Assembly: GCF_030291135.1 (NCBI RefSeq)
Contig: NZ_CP127409.1
Span: forward strand, 620,001 to 684,000
Length of the DNA stretch: 64,000 bases
DNA from: Rhodanobacter thiooxydans
GTDB lineage: Bacteria; Pseudomonadota; Gammaproteobacteria; Xanthomonadales; Rhodanobacteraceae
Direction: 5' to 3'
Below are positions 56,584-64,000 of the stretch, one piece after another (position 1 is the first letter of the stretch; the number at the start of each line of letters is the position of its first letter). The notes under the pieces were generated by a model, which was given only the letters and a program-made list of their open reading frames with translations, did not search any database and had not been told where the DNA came from. The position numbers were made by a program, and so were the translations under genes.

Positions 56584-57286
56584 CCGGTATGAGCATAAGG
56601 GCGTGCATGGAGATGGTAGAACAGACAGATACTGTTAGAGCCACAATGACATTCCCTTCAGACGTAAGTCGATGAAGTCGCCTGAGCAATCCATCCATCA
56701 TCGGTGGGAAGCGAACCGAGCCGACAGGGGCTGCGATGTGTAATACGAGACCTGCGAATGCGCGATGCTTAAGGCGGCGGCGCACTTGCCTCAGCAACGA
56801 TTGGGCCACTTGCGTAAAAGTATGCCCGCGCACTTCCAGCAGATGGCCTGTGCCACCCTGTTCCAAGGCATAAAGAAGGTCGGCCACATCCATGCCTATT
56901 GCTCCTTCATGGAGCCCCGGTACAAGCAGTGCTGCAAACAACCGTTGGAGCAGCACGCGTACATCAGCGTTCCAGGTCAGCACGGTGACAGGGAGATTCG
57001 TGCTTCTTAGCAGGGCCGCCTGTCCATGGGGTGCCACGACAATGATGAGTGTCTTTACAGGTACCCGGTTACAGACGTGATTCACATCCTCGGCATGTGC
57101 GGGATCCCAGAACACCACAGCCAGCGGGGTGTCGGTCGGTAAAGGTGTGTCGTAAGGAACGGGTGACCAAAAGACCTGTGGTCCGCCATCCTGTTTCCCG
57201 GAATAGTTCCTAGCTTGTGTTGCGGGCATGAATGCCGGCACGGTTAATGTGGTGCCGTAAGGATGGCTCAACATCAAGGCTTGCAT
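56558..57286 (-). CDS. Protein with FtsZ C-terminal-domain-like half, in an accessory pair
   Basis: 242 aa. The second half reads LLVPGLHEGAIGMDVADLLYALEQGG, then a helix rich in Arg, then FAGLVLHIAAPVGSVRF and GNVIVALTVSVCS. This follows the FtsZ order (PGLINVDFADV...GARGVLVNITAG...VVIGTS). No tubulin GGGTGSG nucleotide loop is visible in the N-terminal half, so it is not a normal GTPase. I infer a diverged tubulin-superfamily or similar fold. Lower GC than the chromosome; translated with the UDG-like gene. Confidence 0.55.
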   Translation of the reverse strand: MQALMLSHPYGTTLTVPAFMPATQARNYSGKQDGGPQVFWSPVPYDTPLPTDTPLAVVFWDPAHAEDVNHVCNRVPVKTLIIVVAPHGQAALLRSTNLPVTVLTWNADVRVLLQRLFAALLVPGLHEGAIGMDVADLLYALEQGGTGHLLEVRGHTFTQVAQSLLRQVRRRLKHRAFAGLVLHIAAPVGSVRFPPMMDGLLRRLHRLTSEGNVIVALTVSVCSTISMHALMLIPDEINEIPT

Positions 57287-57473
57287 GAGTTCGTGCCTAG
57301 AGTTTGCTGCGTGGGCGGCATGCTATTGGTCACCCGTCTCGCTGATCGAGACGGGGCGCAGGAGTTCCCCGGTGGCTAAGGCTTGGCAGGTTTGTTTCTT
57401 AAGAGCAACAAGTCTGCCGGATCGACTGCGAGTCTCTCCCTCAGATGGGAGAAGAAGCTTTAGACTAGACCCC

Positions 57474-57836
<363 letters not shown>

Positions 57837-57842
57837 CGTTCC

Positions 57843-57890
57843 CGCCTTCATCACCACCGCGATCCTCGCGTCGCGGTGGTGATGAAGGCG
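57843..57890. terminator. 20-bp perfect hairpin after rnpB
   Basis: CGCCTTCATCACCACCGCGA and its exact complement flank an 8-nt loop, 6 bp after the end of rnpB. It is unusually long and perfect, and no T-tract follows. It may end rnpB transcription or block 3' exonucleases. Confidence 0.6.
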
Positions 57891-58088
57891 CTTGTGTGAA
57901 CGGCGATTCATCCCGGAGTGTCGGCACCGCCCGATCCGGCCGGATTTTGCCCGGTCCGGACTTGAATCGGCGCAGTGGGATTTATAAAAAATTCCCTGCT
58001 TTCAAACACCTTGCCGGTGTTCCTGAGAATATGCTGCACATATGGTCAGCATTCTGCCTTTACTCCTTGATTCACAAGCGAAATTCCC

Positions 58089-58117
58089 TTGACAGTCTCA
58101 TGGGGCGAGATTATCGT
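58089..58117 (+). promoter_or_regulatory. Promoter of the dcw (mra) cluster
   Basis: TTGACA (perfect -35, 58089-58094), 17-bp spacer, TATCGT (58112-58117). Transcription would start near 58124, about 40 bp before mraZ. Confidence 0.75.
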
Positions 58118-58151
58118 GGGCTCCAGTGTGAAATCGTGGGTTTTAGTGGAG
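58116..58151 (+). promoter_or_regulatory. MraZ-binding repeats upstream of mraZ
   Basis: Four units spaced exactly 10 bp apart: TGGGC 58117, TGTGA 58127 (degenerate), TGGGT 58137, TGGAG 58147. This is the known MraZ pattern of TGGGN separated by 5 nt. The array overlaps the transcription start, so autorepression is expected. A further TGGGG lies at 58101. Confidence 0.7.
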
Positions 58152-58161
58152 TCCAGCAATC

Positions 58162-58608
58162 GTGTTCCAGGGCGAAACCGCCATCACCATCGACGACAAG
58201 GGTCGCCTGACCATCCCGACAGCGTATCGGGAGCAGGTGGCGGGCGAGTGCGCCAATCGTCTGGTGATCACTTACAACCCGTTCGAGGCGGGCTGCCTGT
58301 GGCTGTTTCCGCACGCAGAGTGGGAAAAGGTGCGCGACCAGGTGAACGCGCTGCCCAAGGTCAAGGCGGCCCATCGCGACATGCAGATGAAGCTGGTCGG
58401 TGCCGCGGCCGTGGTCGAGCCCGATGGCGCGGCCCGCGTACTGCTGCCGACCAGCCAGCGCGCCACCACCGGCATCGAGAAAAAGGCGGTGCTGCTGGGC
58501 ATGGGCAACAAGTTCGAGCTGTGGAGCGAACAGGCCCACCTGGCCAAGATCCGCCAGAGCATCGGCGAAGACGACATCACAAGCGACATGGCCGAACTGC
58601 GCCTGTAA
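58162..58608 (+). CDS. mraZ: Transcriptional regulator MraZ
   Basis: 148 aa, GTG start (MFQGETAITIDDKGRLTIPTAYRE). Two AbrB-like swapped-hairpin repeats: DDKGRLTIPTAYRE at ~11-24 and the second around EPDGAARVLLPTSQRATTGIEKKAVLLGMGNKFELW. It binds DNA as a ring and represses its own operon. First gene of the division and cell-wall cluster. Confidence 0.96.
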   Translation: MFQGETAITIDDKGRLTIPTAYREQVAGECANRLVITYNPFEAGCLWLFPHAEWEKVRDQVNALPKVKAAHRDMQMKLVGAAAVVEPDGAARVLLPTSQRATTGIEKKAVLLGMGNKFELWSEQAHLAKIRQSIGEDDITSDMAELRL

Positions 58609-58650
58609 GCGGGCGCGGCGACACACGTGGGACGGGAGCGGGAGTGCGGC

Positions 58651-59577
58651 ATGGCCGAGCAAGTTTTGCGGCACATCCCGGTGATGCTGGGTGAAGCAGT
58701 GGAGGGACTCGCCGTGCAGGCTGGCGGGCGCTATCTCGATGGAACCTTCGGTCGCGGCGGTCACGCCCGCGCGGTGCTGTCGCGCCTGGGTTCCGACGGC
58801 CGCCTGCTGCTGATGGATCGCGACCCCACCGCGATCGCCGCGGCCCGGACCGAATTCGCCGGTGACCCGCGCGTGGCGATCCGCCATGCAAATTTCTCCA
58901 GCCTGGCCGAGTGGGCCGAAACCGCCGCCGGCCTCGATGGCGTGCTGCTCGACCTGGGCGTGTCCTCGCCGCAGCTGGACGAGGCGGCGCGTGGCTTCAG
59001 CTTCATGGCCGACGCGCCGCTGGACATGCGCATGGACACCAGCCAGGGCGAGAGCGCGGCGGATTTCCTGGCCCAGGCCAGCGAGCGCGAGATTGCCGAC
59101 GTGCTGTGGCACTACGGCGAGGAGCGCCACAGCCGGCGCATCGCCCGCGCCATCGTGGCCGACCGCGACGCCACCCCGTTCACCCGTACCGGCCAGCTCG
59201 CCGCGCTGATCGAGCGCGTGGTCGGTCGGCGCGAGCCGGGCAAGCATCCGGCCACGCGCAGCTTCCAGGCGCTGCGCATCCGCGTGAACGGCGAGCTGGA
59301 TGCGTTGCAGCAAGGCCTGGACGCGGCGCTGGAGCGGCTCAAGCCCGGCGGGAGGCTGGCGGTGATCAGCTTCCACTCGCTGGAGGACCGCGCGGTGAAG
59401 CTGTTCATCCGCGACCACTCCGGCCGCGTGCAGAACAGCCGCCGCGGACCGCCGGTGCAGGCCGCCCCGGCGCGGCTGGCGGCGGTCGGCAAGGCGCAAT
59501 TCCCGTCCGACGCCGAGCTGGCGGTGAACCCGCGCGCGCGCTCGGCCGTGCTGCGCGTGGCGGAGAAGTTGTCGTGA
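58651..59577 (+). CDS. rsmH: 16S rRNA (cytosine-1402-N4)-methyltransferase
   Basis: 308 aa from ATG 58651, with GGGAG 7 nt before; a GTG 24 nt upstream is less likely. [29 protein letters not shown] (SAM loop), [20 protein letters not shown], and [15 protein letters not shown]. It makes m4C1402 in 16S rRNA. RsmI, which adds the 2'-O-methyl to the same nucleotide, is also in this window. Confidence 0.97.
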   Translation: MAEQVLRHIPVMLGEAVEGLAVQAGGRYLDGTFGRGGHARAVLSRLGSDGRLLLMDRDPTAIAAARTEFAGDPRVAIRHANFSSLAEWAETAAGLDGVLLDLGVSSPQLDEAARGFSFMADAPLDMRMDTSQGESAADFLAQASEREIADVLWHYGEERHSRRIARAIVADRDATPFTRTGQLAALIERVVGRREPGKHPATRSFQALRIRVNGELDALQQGLDAALERLKPGGRLAVISFHSLEDRAVKLFIRDHSGRVQNSRRGPPVQAAPARLAAVGKAQFPSDAELAVNPRARSAVLRVAEKLS

Positions 59578-59843
59578 GGGCGATCGGCGCCCTGTGCCTG
59601 TTGGCCCTGCTGGTCGCGGTGCTGGCCAGCGCGCTCGGTGTGGTGTGGACGCGCCACGAGAGCCGCGTGCTGTTCGTCAGCCTGACCGCGCTGCAGAACC
59701 AGCGCGACGAGCTGAACATCGAATACGGCAAGCTCGAACTGGAGCAGGCCACCTACGCCGAACCGCGGCGTATCGACGACGAGGCCCGGCAGAAGCTGGG
59801 CATGGTCGATCCGCGCCCGCAAGACATCCGGTTGCTGCGATGA
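59574..59843 (+). CDS. ftsL: Cell division protein FtsL
   Basis: 89 aa, GTG start overlapping the rsmH stop (GTGA). One N-terminal transmembrane helix (residues 3-23, [19 protein letters not shown]) and a periplasmic leucine-zipper-like coiled coil ([24 protein letters not shown]). It scaffolds FtsB/FtsQ and FtsI-FtsW at the septum. Position between rsmH and ftsI is diagnostic. Confidence 0.94.
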   Translation: MRAIGALCLLALLVAVLASALGVVWTRHESRVLFVSLTALQNQRDELNIEYGKLELEQATYAEPRRIDDEARQKLGMVDPRPQDIRLLR

Positions 59844-61657
59844 GCTGGCGCAACCACGGCACTGCCCCTCCCCAGTCCGGCCGGCGCCGCAGCGCCGGCC
59901 CCAGTGCGCGTCGGCGCATGGTGGTGGTGGTCGGTCTGCTGAGCCTGGTCTCGATCGGGCTGGTGGCGCGCGCGTTCGACCTGCAGGTGGTGCGCAAGCA
60001 GTTCTACCAGCGCCAGGGCGATGCGCGCTTCCTGCGCGAGATGCCGATCCCGGTGTCGCGCGGCACCATCTTCGACCGCAACGGCGAGCCGCTGGCGGTG
60101 TCGACCCCGATGATGTCGATCTGGGCGAACCCGTCCGAAGTGCTCGACAGCGACGAGCGCATCCCCGCGCTGGCGCAGGCGCTGGGCGTGGATGCGGACG
60201 GGCTGAAGGCGCAGCTGGCGCAGCGTTCCGACCGCGAGTTCGTCTACCTGCGCCGGCAGATGGCGCCGGCCGCGGCGCAGGCCGTGCTGGATCTGGGCAT
60301 TCCCGGCATCAACGGCCAGCGCGAGTTCAAGCGCTACTACCCGTCCGGCGAAGTGACCGCGCACGTGCTCGGCTTCACCAATATCGACGACCGCGGCCAG
60401 GAAGGCCTGGAACTGGCCTACGACGACTGGTTGGCCGGCAAGCCGGGCGCCAAGCGCGTGATCCGCGACCGCATGGGCCACGTGGTCGAGGACCTTGAGC
60501 AGGTGCGCGCGCCGAAGCCGGGGCAGAACCTCACGCTCAGCATCGACCGGCGCATCCAGTTCCTCGCCTACAGCGAGCTTAAGAACGCGCTGGAGAAATT
60601 CCAGGCCGACTCCGGCTCGATGGTGGTGCTCGACGTCAAGACCGGCGAAGTGCTGGCGATGGTCAACCTGCCGACCTACAACCCGAATGCGCTCAGCGGC
60701 AGCAAGCCGGGCCAGCGTCGCAACCGGGCGATGACTGACGTGCTCGAGCCGGGTTCCACGATCAAGCCGATCCTGATGGCAGCGGCGCTGTCCAGCGGCA
60801 AGTACACGCCGACCAGTCCGCTCATCGACACCACCGGCGGGCACTGGTATTTCCAGGGTCATGACATCCACGACACGCACAATTACGGGGTGCTGACGCC
60901 GACCGGCGTGATCACCAAGTCGAGCAACGTCGGCGCGGCGCGCATCGCCATGCAGCTCGACACCTCGCTGATGTACGACACCTACCGCGCGTTCGGTTTC
61001 GGCAATAGCACCGAGAGTGGCTTTCCCGGCGAGGCCTCCGGCTACCTGCGCATCGGGCGCGACTGGCGGCCGCTGGAAAAGGCCATTCTCGGCTACGGCT
61101 ACGGCCTCAACGTCACCGTGCTGCAGCTGGCCAACGCCTACGCCACCATTGCCGACGGCGGCGTGATGCACAGTCCCAGTTTCATCAAGGGTGGCGACGT
61201 TGCCGCCAAGCAGATCATCTCGCCGGAAGTGGCGACCCAGCTGGTCCGCATGATGGAGACGGTGACCGGGCCGGGCAGCACCGCGCCGCAAGCACGCATC
61301 GCCAACTACAGCGTGGCCGGCAAGACCGGCACCGCGCACAAGGCCAGCGCCGGCAGCTACGCCAAGAACAACTACACCGCGGCGTTCGCCGGCATCGTGC
61401 CGGCGTCGAACCCGCGCCTGGCCGCCGTGGTGGTGATCGACGACCCGCAGAAGGGCAGCTACTACGGCGGCATGGTCTCCGCGCCGGTGTTCGCCAAGGT
61501 GATGGAGGGCGCGCTGCGCCTGCTCGACGTGCCGCCGGACAACATCGGCCGCTGGTATGTGGGCGGGCCGCTGCAGAATGTCGACGGGCTGGTCGGCAGC
61601 AAGCCGCCGGTCGAGGCGCCGATCGACGATGCCCCGATCGACGAGGGCACGCCATGA
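59840..61657 (+). CDS. ftsI: Peptidoglycan transpeptidase FtsI (PBP3)
   Basis: 605 aa; ATGA overlap with ftsL. TM anchor ~27-47, dimerisation/pedestal domain with PVSRGTIFDRNGEPLAVST, and the transpeptidase domain with active-site serine in EPGSTIKP (SxxK), KSSNVG (SxN) and GKTGTAHK (KTG). A C-terminal tail rich in Asp, Pro and Ile repeats follows. It crosslinks septal peptidoglycan. Confidence 0.97.
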   Translation: MSWRNHGTAPPQSGRRRSAGPSARRRMVVVVGLLSLVSIGLVARAFDLQVVRKQFYQRQGDARFLREMPIPVSRGTIFDRNGEPLAVSTPMMSIWANPSEVLDSDERIPALAQALGVDADGLKAQLAQRSDREFVYLRRQMAPAAAQAVLDLGIPGINGQREFKRYYPSGEVTAHVLGFTNIDDRGQEGLELAYDDWLAGKPGAKRVIRDRMGHVVEDLEQVRAPKPGQNLTLSIDRRIQFLAYSELKNALEKFQADSGSMVVLDVKTGEVLAMVNLPTYNPNALSGSKPGQRRNRAMTDVLEPGSTIKPILMAAALSSGKYTPTSPLIDTTGGHWYFQGHDIHDTHNYGVLTPTGVITKSSNVGAARIAMQLDTSLMYDTYRAFGFGNSTESGFPGEASGYLRIGRDWRPLEKAILGYGYGLNVTVLQLANAYATIADGGVMHSPSFIKGGDVAAKQIISPEVATQLVRMMETVTGPGSTAPQARIANYSVAGKTGTAHKASAGSYAKNNYTAAFAGIVPASNPRLAAVVVIDDPQKGSYYGGMVSAPVFAKVMEGALRLLDVPPDNIGRWYVGGPLQNVDGLVGSKPPVEAPIDDAPIDEGTP

Positions 61658-63216
61658 GCACCGGCCACCTCGACCAGTTGCTGCTGGGTATCGCCGATGC
61701 GCCGATCGCCGCCGCGCCGGAGACGGGTCGCATCGTGGTGACCGGCCTGACCCTCGATTCGCGCCGGGTGCAGCGCGGCGACGCGTTCTTCGCTTTGCGC
61801 GGCAGCCAGGCCCACGGCATCACCTTCGCCGTCGGTGCCGTGCAGCGCGGTGCGCGGGTGGTGCTGGCCGAGGCGCCGGCGACAGGTGAATCCCTTCCCC
61901 AGCTTGCAGGGGAAGGTGCCGAAGGCGGAAGGGGTCGACTGCCGCAGGCAGTGGGTGAGGTTCCCGTGCTGTGGATCGACGGCCTGCATGACCAGGTCAG
62001 CGAAATCGCCGCGCGCTTTTACAACCGCCCCAGCGAGTCGATGCGGATGGTCGGCGTCACCGGCACCAACGGCAAGACCTCGTGCGTGCAGCTGTTGGCG
62101 CAGGCATTGACCCTGCTCGGCCATCGCGCGGCCTCGATCGGCACGCTCGGCGCCGGCGTGCATGGTGATCTGCACGAAGGCGAGCGCACCACCCCCGACG
62201 CGGTGACGGTGCAGGAGTTGCTGGCGGAGTTTCGTGACGCGCAGGTCAGCCATGTGGCGATGGAAGTCTCCTCGCATGCGCTGGAACAGGGCCGCGTGGC
62301 CGCGGTGGATTATGAGGTGGCCGCGTTCACCAACCTCACCCGCGATCACCTGGACTACCACGGCAGCATGGAAGCCTACGGTGCGGCGAAAGCGAAACTG
62401 TTCGCCTGGCCGGGCCTGCGCGGCGCGGCGATCAACATCGACGACGCGTTCGGCCGCGAGCTGGCGACGCAGCTGCCTGCCGGCGTGCAGCGACTGCGCT
62501 TCAGCATGGCCGGCGACGGCGAGGCGGAAATCGTCGCCAGCGCGATCGTCAGCTCGGCCGAAGGGCTGGCGTTCCTGCTGCGCACGCCGTGGGGCACGCG
62601 GGCGGTCCGCAGCCATCTGATCGGCCGCTTCAACGTGGCCAACCTGCTGGCCGTGGTGGCCTGCCTCGGTGCGCTGGGCGAACCGTTCGCGCGCATCGTT
62701 GAGGTGGTCGCGCAGCTGCAACCGGTGAACGGGCGCATGAGTCGGCTCGGCGGCCTGCACGGCCAGCCGCTGGTGGTGGTCGACTACGCACACACGCCGG
62801 ATGCGCTGGAGCAGGCGCTGACCGCGGTGCGCGCACATTGCGCCGGCAAGCTGATCTGCGTGTTCGGCTGCGGTGGCGAGCGCGACGCCGGCAAGCGCCC
62901 GCTGATGGGCGCGATTGCAGCGCGGCTGGCCGACGTGGCGATCGTCACCGACGACAACCCGCGCGGCGAAGACGGCGATGCGATCGTGGCGCAGATCGTC
63001 GCCGGCATGGCCGCGGCGCGCGCGATGACGGTGGAGCGCGACCGCGCGCTGGCGATCGCCGACGCGCTGCAGCTGGCGCACGCCGGCGACGCCGTACTGA
63101 TCGCCGGCAAGGGCCACGAAACCTATCAGGACGGCGCCGCCGGCAAGCGCCCGTTCGACGATCTGGCGGTGGCGCATGCCGTGCTGGAACGGATCAGCCA
63201 GGAGCCGCGCCCATGA
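61654..63216 (+). CDS. murE: UDP-MurNAc-tripeptide synthetase MurE, with an in-frame repeat insertion
   Basis: 520 aa; ATGA overlap with ftsI. N-terminal UDP-binding domain (LTLDSRRVQRGDAFFALRG), ATP loop GVTGTNGKTSCVQLLAQ (~136-152), MEVSSHALEQGRV, NLTRDHLDYHGSMEAY, and VDYAHTPDALEQAL with DNPRGED, the DNPR motif typical of meso-DAP-adding MurE. Residues ~75-97 (SLPQLAGEGAEGGRGRLPQ) are encoded by a palindromic repeat placed in a variable linker. It should still be functional. Confidence 0.96.
   Translation: MSTGHLDQLLLGIADAPIAAAPETGRIVVTGLTLDSRRVQRGDAFFALRGSQAHGITFAVGAVQRGARVVLAEAPATGESLPQLAGEGAEGGRGRLPQAVGEVPVLWIDGLHDQVSEIAARFYNRPSESMRMVGVTGTNGKTSCVQLLAQALTLLGHRAASIGTLGAGVHGDLHEGERTTPDAVTVQELLAEFRDAQVSHVAMEVSSHALEQGRVAAVDYEVAAFTNLTRDHLDYHGSMEAYGAAKAKLFAWPGLRGAAINIDDAFGRELATQLPAGVQRLRFSMAGDGEAEIVASAIVSSAEGLAFLLRTPWGTRAVRSHLIGRFNVANLLAVVACLGALGEPFARIVEVVAQLQPVNGRMSRLGGLHGQPLVVVDYAHTPDALEQALTAVRAHCAGKLICVFGCGGERDAGKRPLMGAIAARLADVAIVTDDNPRGEDGDAIVAQIVAGMAAARAMTVERDRALAIADALQLAHAGDAVLIAGKGHETYQDGAAGKRPFDDLAVAHAVLERISQEPRP
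61890..61960 (+). repeat. Palindromic repeat translated inside murE
   Basis: CCCTTCCCC and GCAGGGGAAGG form the hairpin; GCGGAAGGGGTCGAC extends it as in intergenic copies (compare the 12634 unit with its GGAAGGGGGTAACGC flank). The frame is kept, adding about 20 residues to the MurE linker. Confidence 0.65.
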
Positions 63217-64000
63217 TGTCGCTGAGCGCCATCGCGGTGTGGACCCATGGCCGCCTGCTCGGTGACGACGTCGAGATCACCGGCGTCGCCATCGACACGC
63301 GCAAGCTGCAGCCCGGTGACCTGTTCGTGGCGATCCGGGGCGAGCGGGTGGACGGCCACGACTACCTGGCCGAGGCTGCCGCGCGCGGCGCGGTCGCCGC
63401 GCTGGTCACGCGCAAGGTCGACAGCGCGCTGCCGCAGGTGCTGGTGAACAACGCGGAACTGGCCCTCGGCGACCTGGCCAGCGCGGTGCGCGCCCAGCGC
63501 AACGTGCGGGTAGTCGGCATCACCGGCTCCAACGGCAAGACCACGGTGAAGACGCTGGTCGCCTCGATCCTGTCGCGGCACGGCCGCACCCACGTCAGCG
63601 CGGGCAACTTCAACAATGAACTGGGCCTGCCACTGAGCCTGCTGGCGATGCCGCCGGACACCGAATACGCGGTGTTCGAGATGGGTGCCGGCAAGCTGGG
63701 TGACATCGCCTATCTGGCTGCCATCGCACGGCCCGATATCGGCCTCATCACGCTCATCGCGCCGGCGCATCTTGCGCGCATGGGCAGCATCGAAGGCGTG
63801 GCCGAAACCAAGGGCGCGCTGTACCAGGCCTTGCCGGCCGACGGCATCGCCATCATCAATGCCGACGACGCGTTTGCCAGCTTCTTCACCGGCCTGGCTG
63901 GCGCGCGCAAGGTGCTGCGCTTCGGCCTTGACCAGCCGGCCGACGTCGGCGCCGACATCATCGAGCAGCGCGTGGACGGCTCGCGCTTCGTGCTGAGCAC
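63213..64000 (+). CDS. murF: UDP-MurNAc-tripeptide--D-Ala-D-Ala ligase MurF (5' part)
   Basis: First 262 residues, cut by the window edge. ATGA overlap with murE. VAIDTRKLQPGDLFVAIRGERVDGHDY (UDP-binding domain), VVGITGSNGKTTVKTLVASIL (ATP loop), SAGNFNNELGLPLSLL, FEMGAGKLGDIAYL and IINADDAF. It adds D-Ala-D-Ala to the UDP-MurNAc tripeptide. Confidence 0.97.
   Translation, partial: MMSLSAIAVWTHGRLLGDDVEITGVAIDTRKLQPGDLFVAIRGERVDGHDYLAEAAARGAVAALVTRKVDSALPQVLVNNAELALGDLASAVRAQRNVRVVGITGSNGKTTVKTLVASILSRHGRTHVSAGNFNNELGLPLSLLAMPPDTEYAVFEMGAGKLGDIAYLAAIARPDIGLITLIAPAHLARMGSIEGVAETKGALYQALPADGIAIINADDAFASFFTGLAGARKVLRFGLDQPADVGADIIEQRVDGSRFVLS

Overview
The window is high-GC DNA from a gammaproteobacterium, most likely Xanthomonadales and probably Rhodanobacteraceae (Rhodanobacter/Dyella/Frateuria-like). 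This is inferred from protein style, the rsmI / lppC-yraN and mraZ-rsmH-ftsL-ftsI-murE-murF arrangements, and a family of GC-rich intergenic palindromes. No 16S gene is present, so the genus is a guess. Nearly all of the sequence is ordinary chromosome.

Layout: 1-2147 is the end of a Bat (VWA/aerotolerance-like) cluster. 2197-7663 holds a macro-domain gene, a MarR regulator and an RND efflux pair. 7.7-17.8 kb holds a lipoprotein gene broken by a stop codon, an M28 peptidase, mscL, an FAH hydrolase, transporters, a Rieske protein and a nucleotide-sugar dehydrogenase. 17.9-22.1 kb is rich in palindromic repeats around a DUF559 nuclease-like gene, trmB and a large FecR-like secreted protein. 22.1-24.9 kb is the most unusual region: a complete group II intron (22157-24817) interrupts a tRNA-Gly(CCC) gene and carries a second, intact tRNA-Gly(CCC) inside its domain IV, just upstream of the RT/maturase ORF. 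24.9-28.6 kb holds rimB-rimK and a two-component system.

28.8-45.9 kb contains the whole activated-methyl cycle: metF, ahcY behind an SAH riboswitch, metK, and metE behind a cobalamin riboswitch. ilvE, ppc, uup, a GST and dusB lie among them. 45.9-50.5 kb is a Fur-box-linked TonB receptor with a PepSY membrane protein and an MFS transporter. 50.6-55.9 kb holds a UDG-family protein, a GlcD-like oxidase and the yraN-lppC / rsmI block.

55.99-57.29 kb is a lower-GC two-gene accessory insert: a UDG-superfamily protein and a protein whose C-terminal half resembles the FtsZ C-terminal domain. It is followed by the RNase P RNA gene rnpB. From 58.1 kb to the window end runs the dcw cluster, with a clear promoter and MraZ-type repeats; murF is cut by the window edge.

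The key finding is the intron. EBS1 and EBS2 in its domain I match the interrupted tRNA exactly. The cargo tRNA differs from the spliced tRNA at only two positions. These form one anticodon-stem base pair, and they fall at +1 and -12 of the insertion site, where the intron reads its target. The cargo therefore looks like a functional rescue copy recoded to escape homing.
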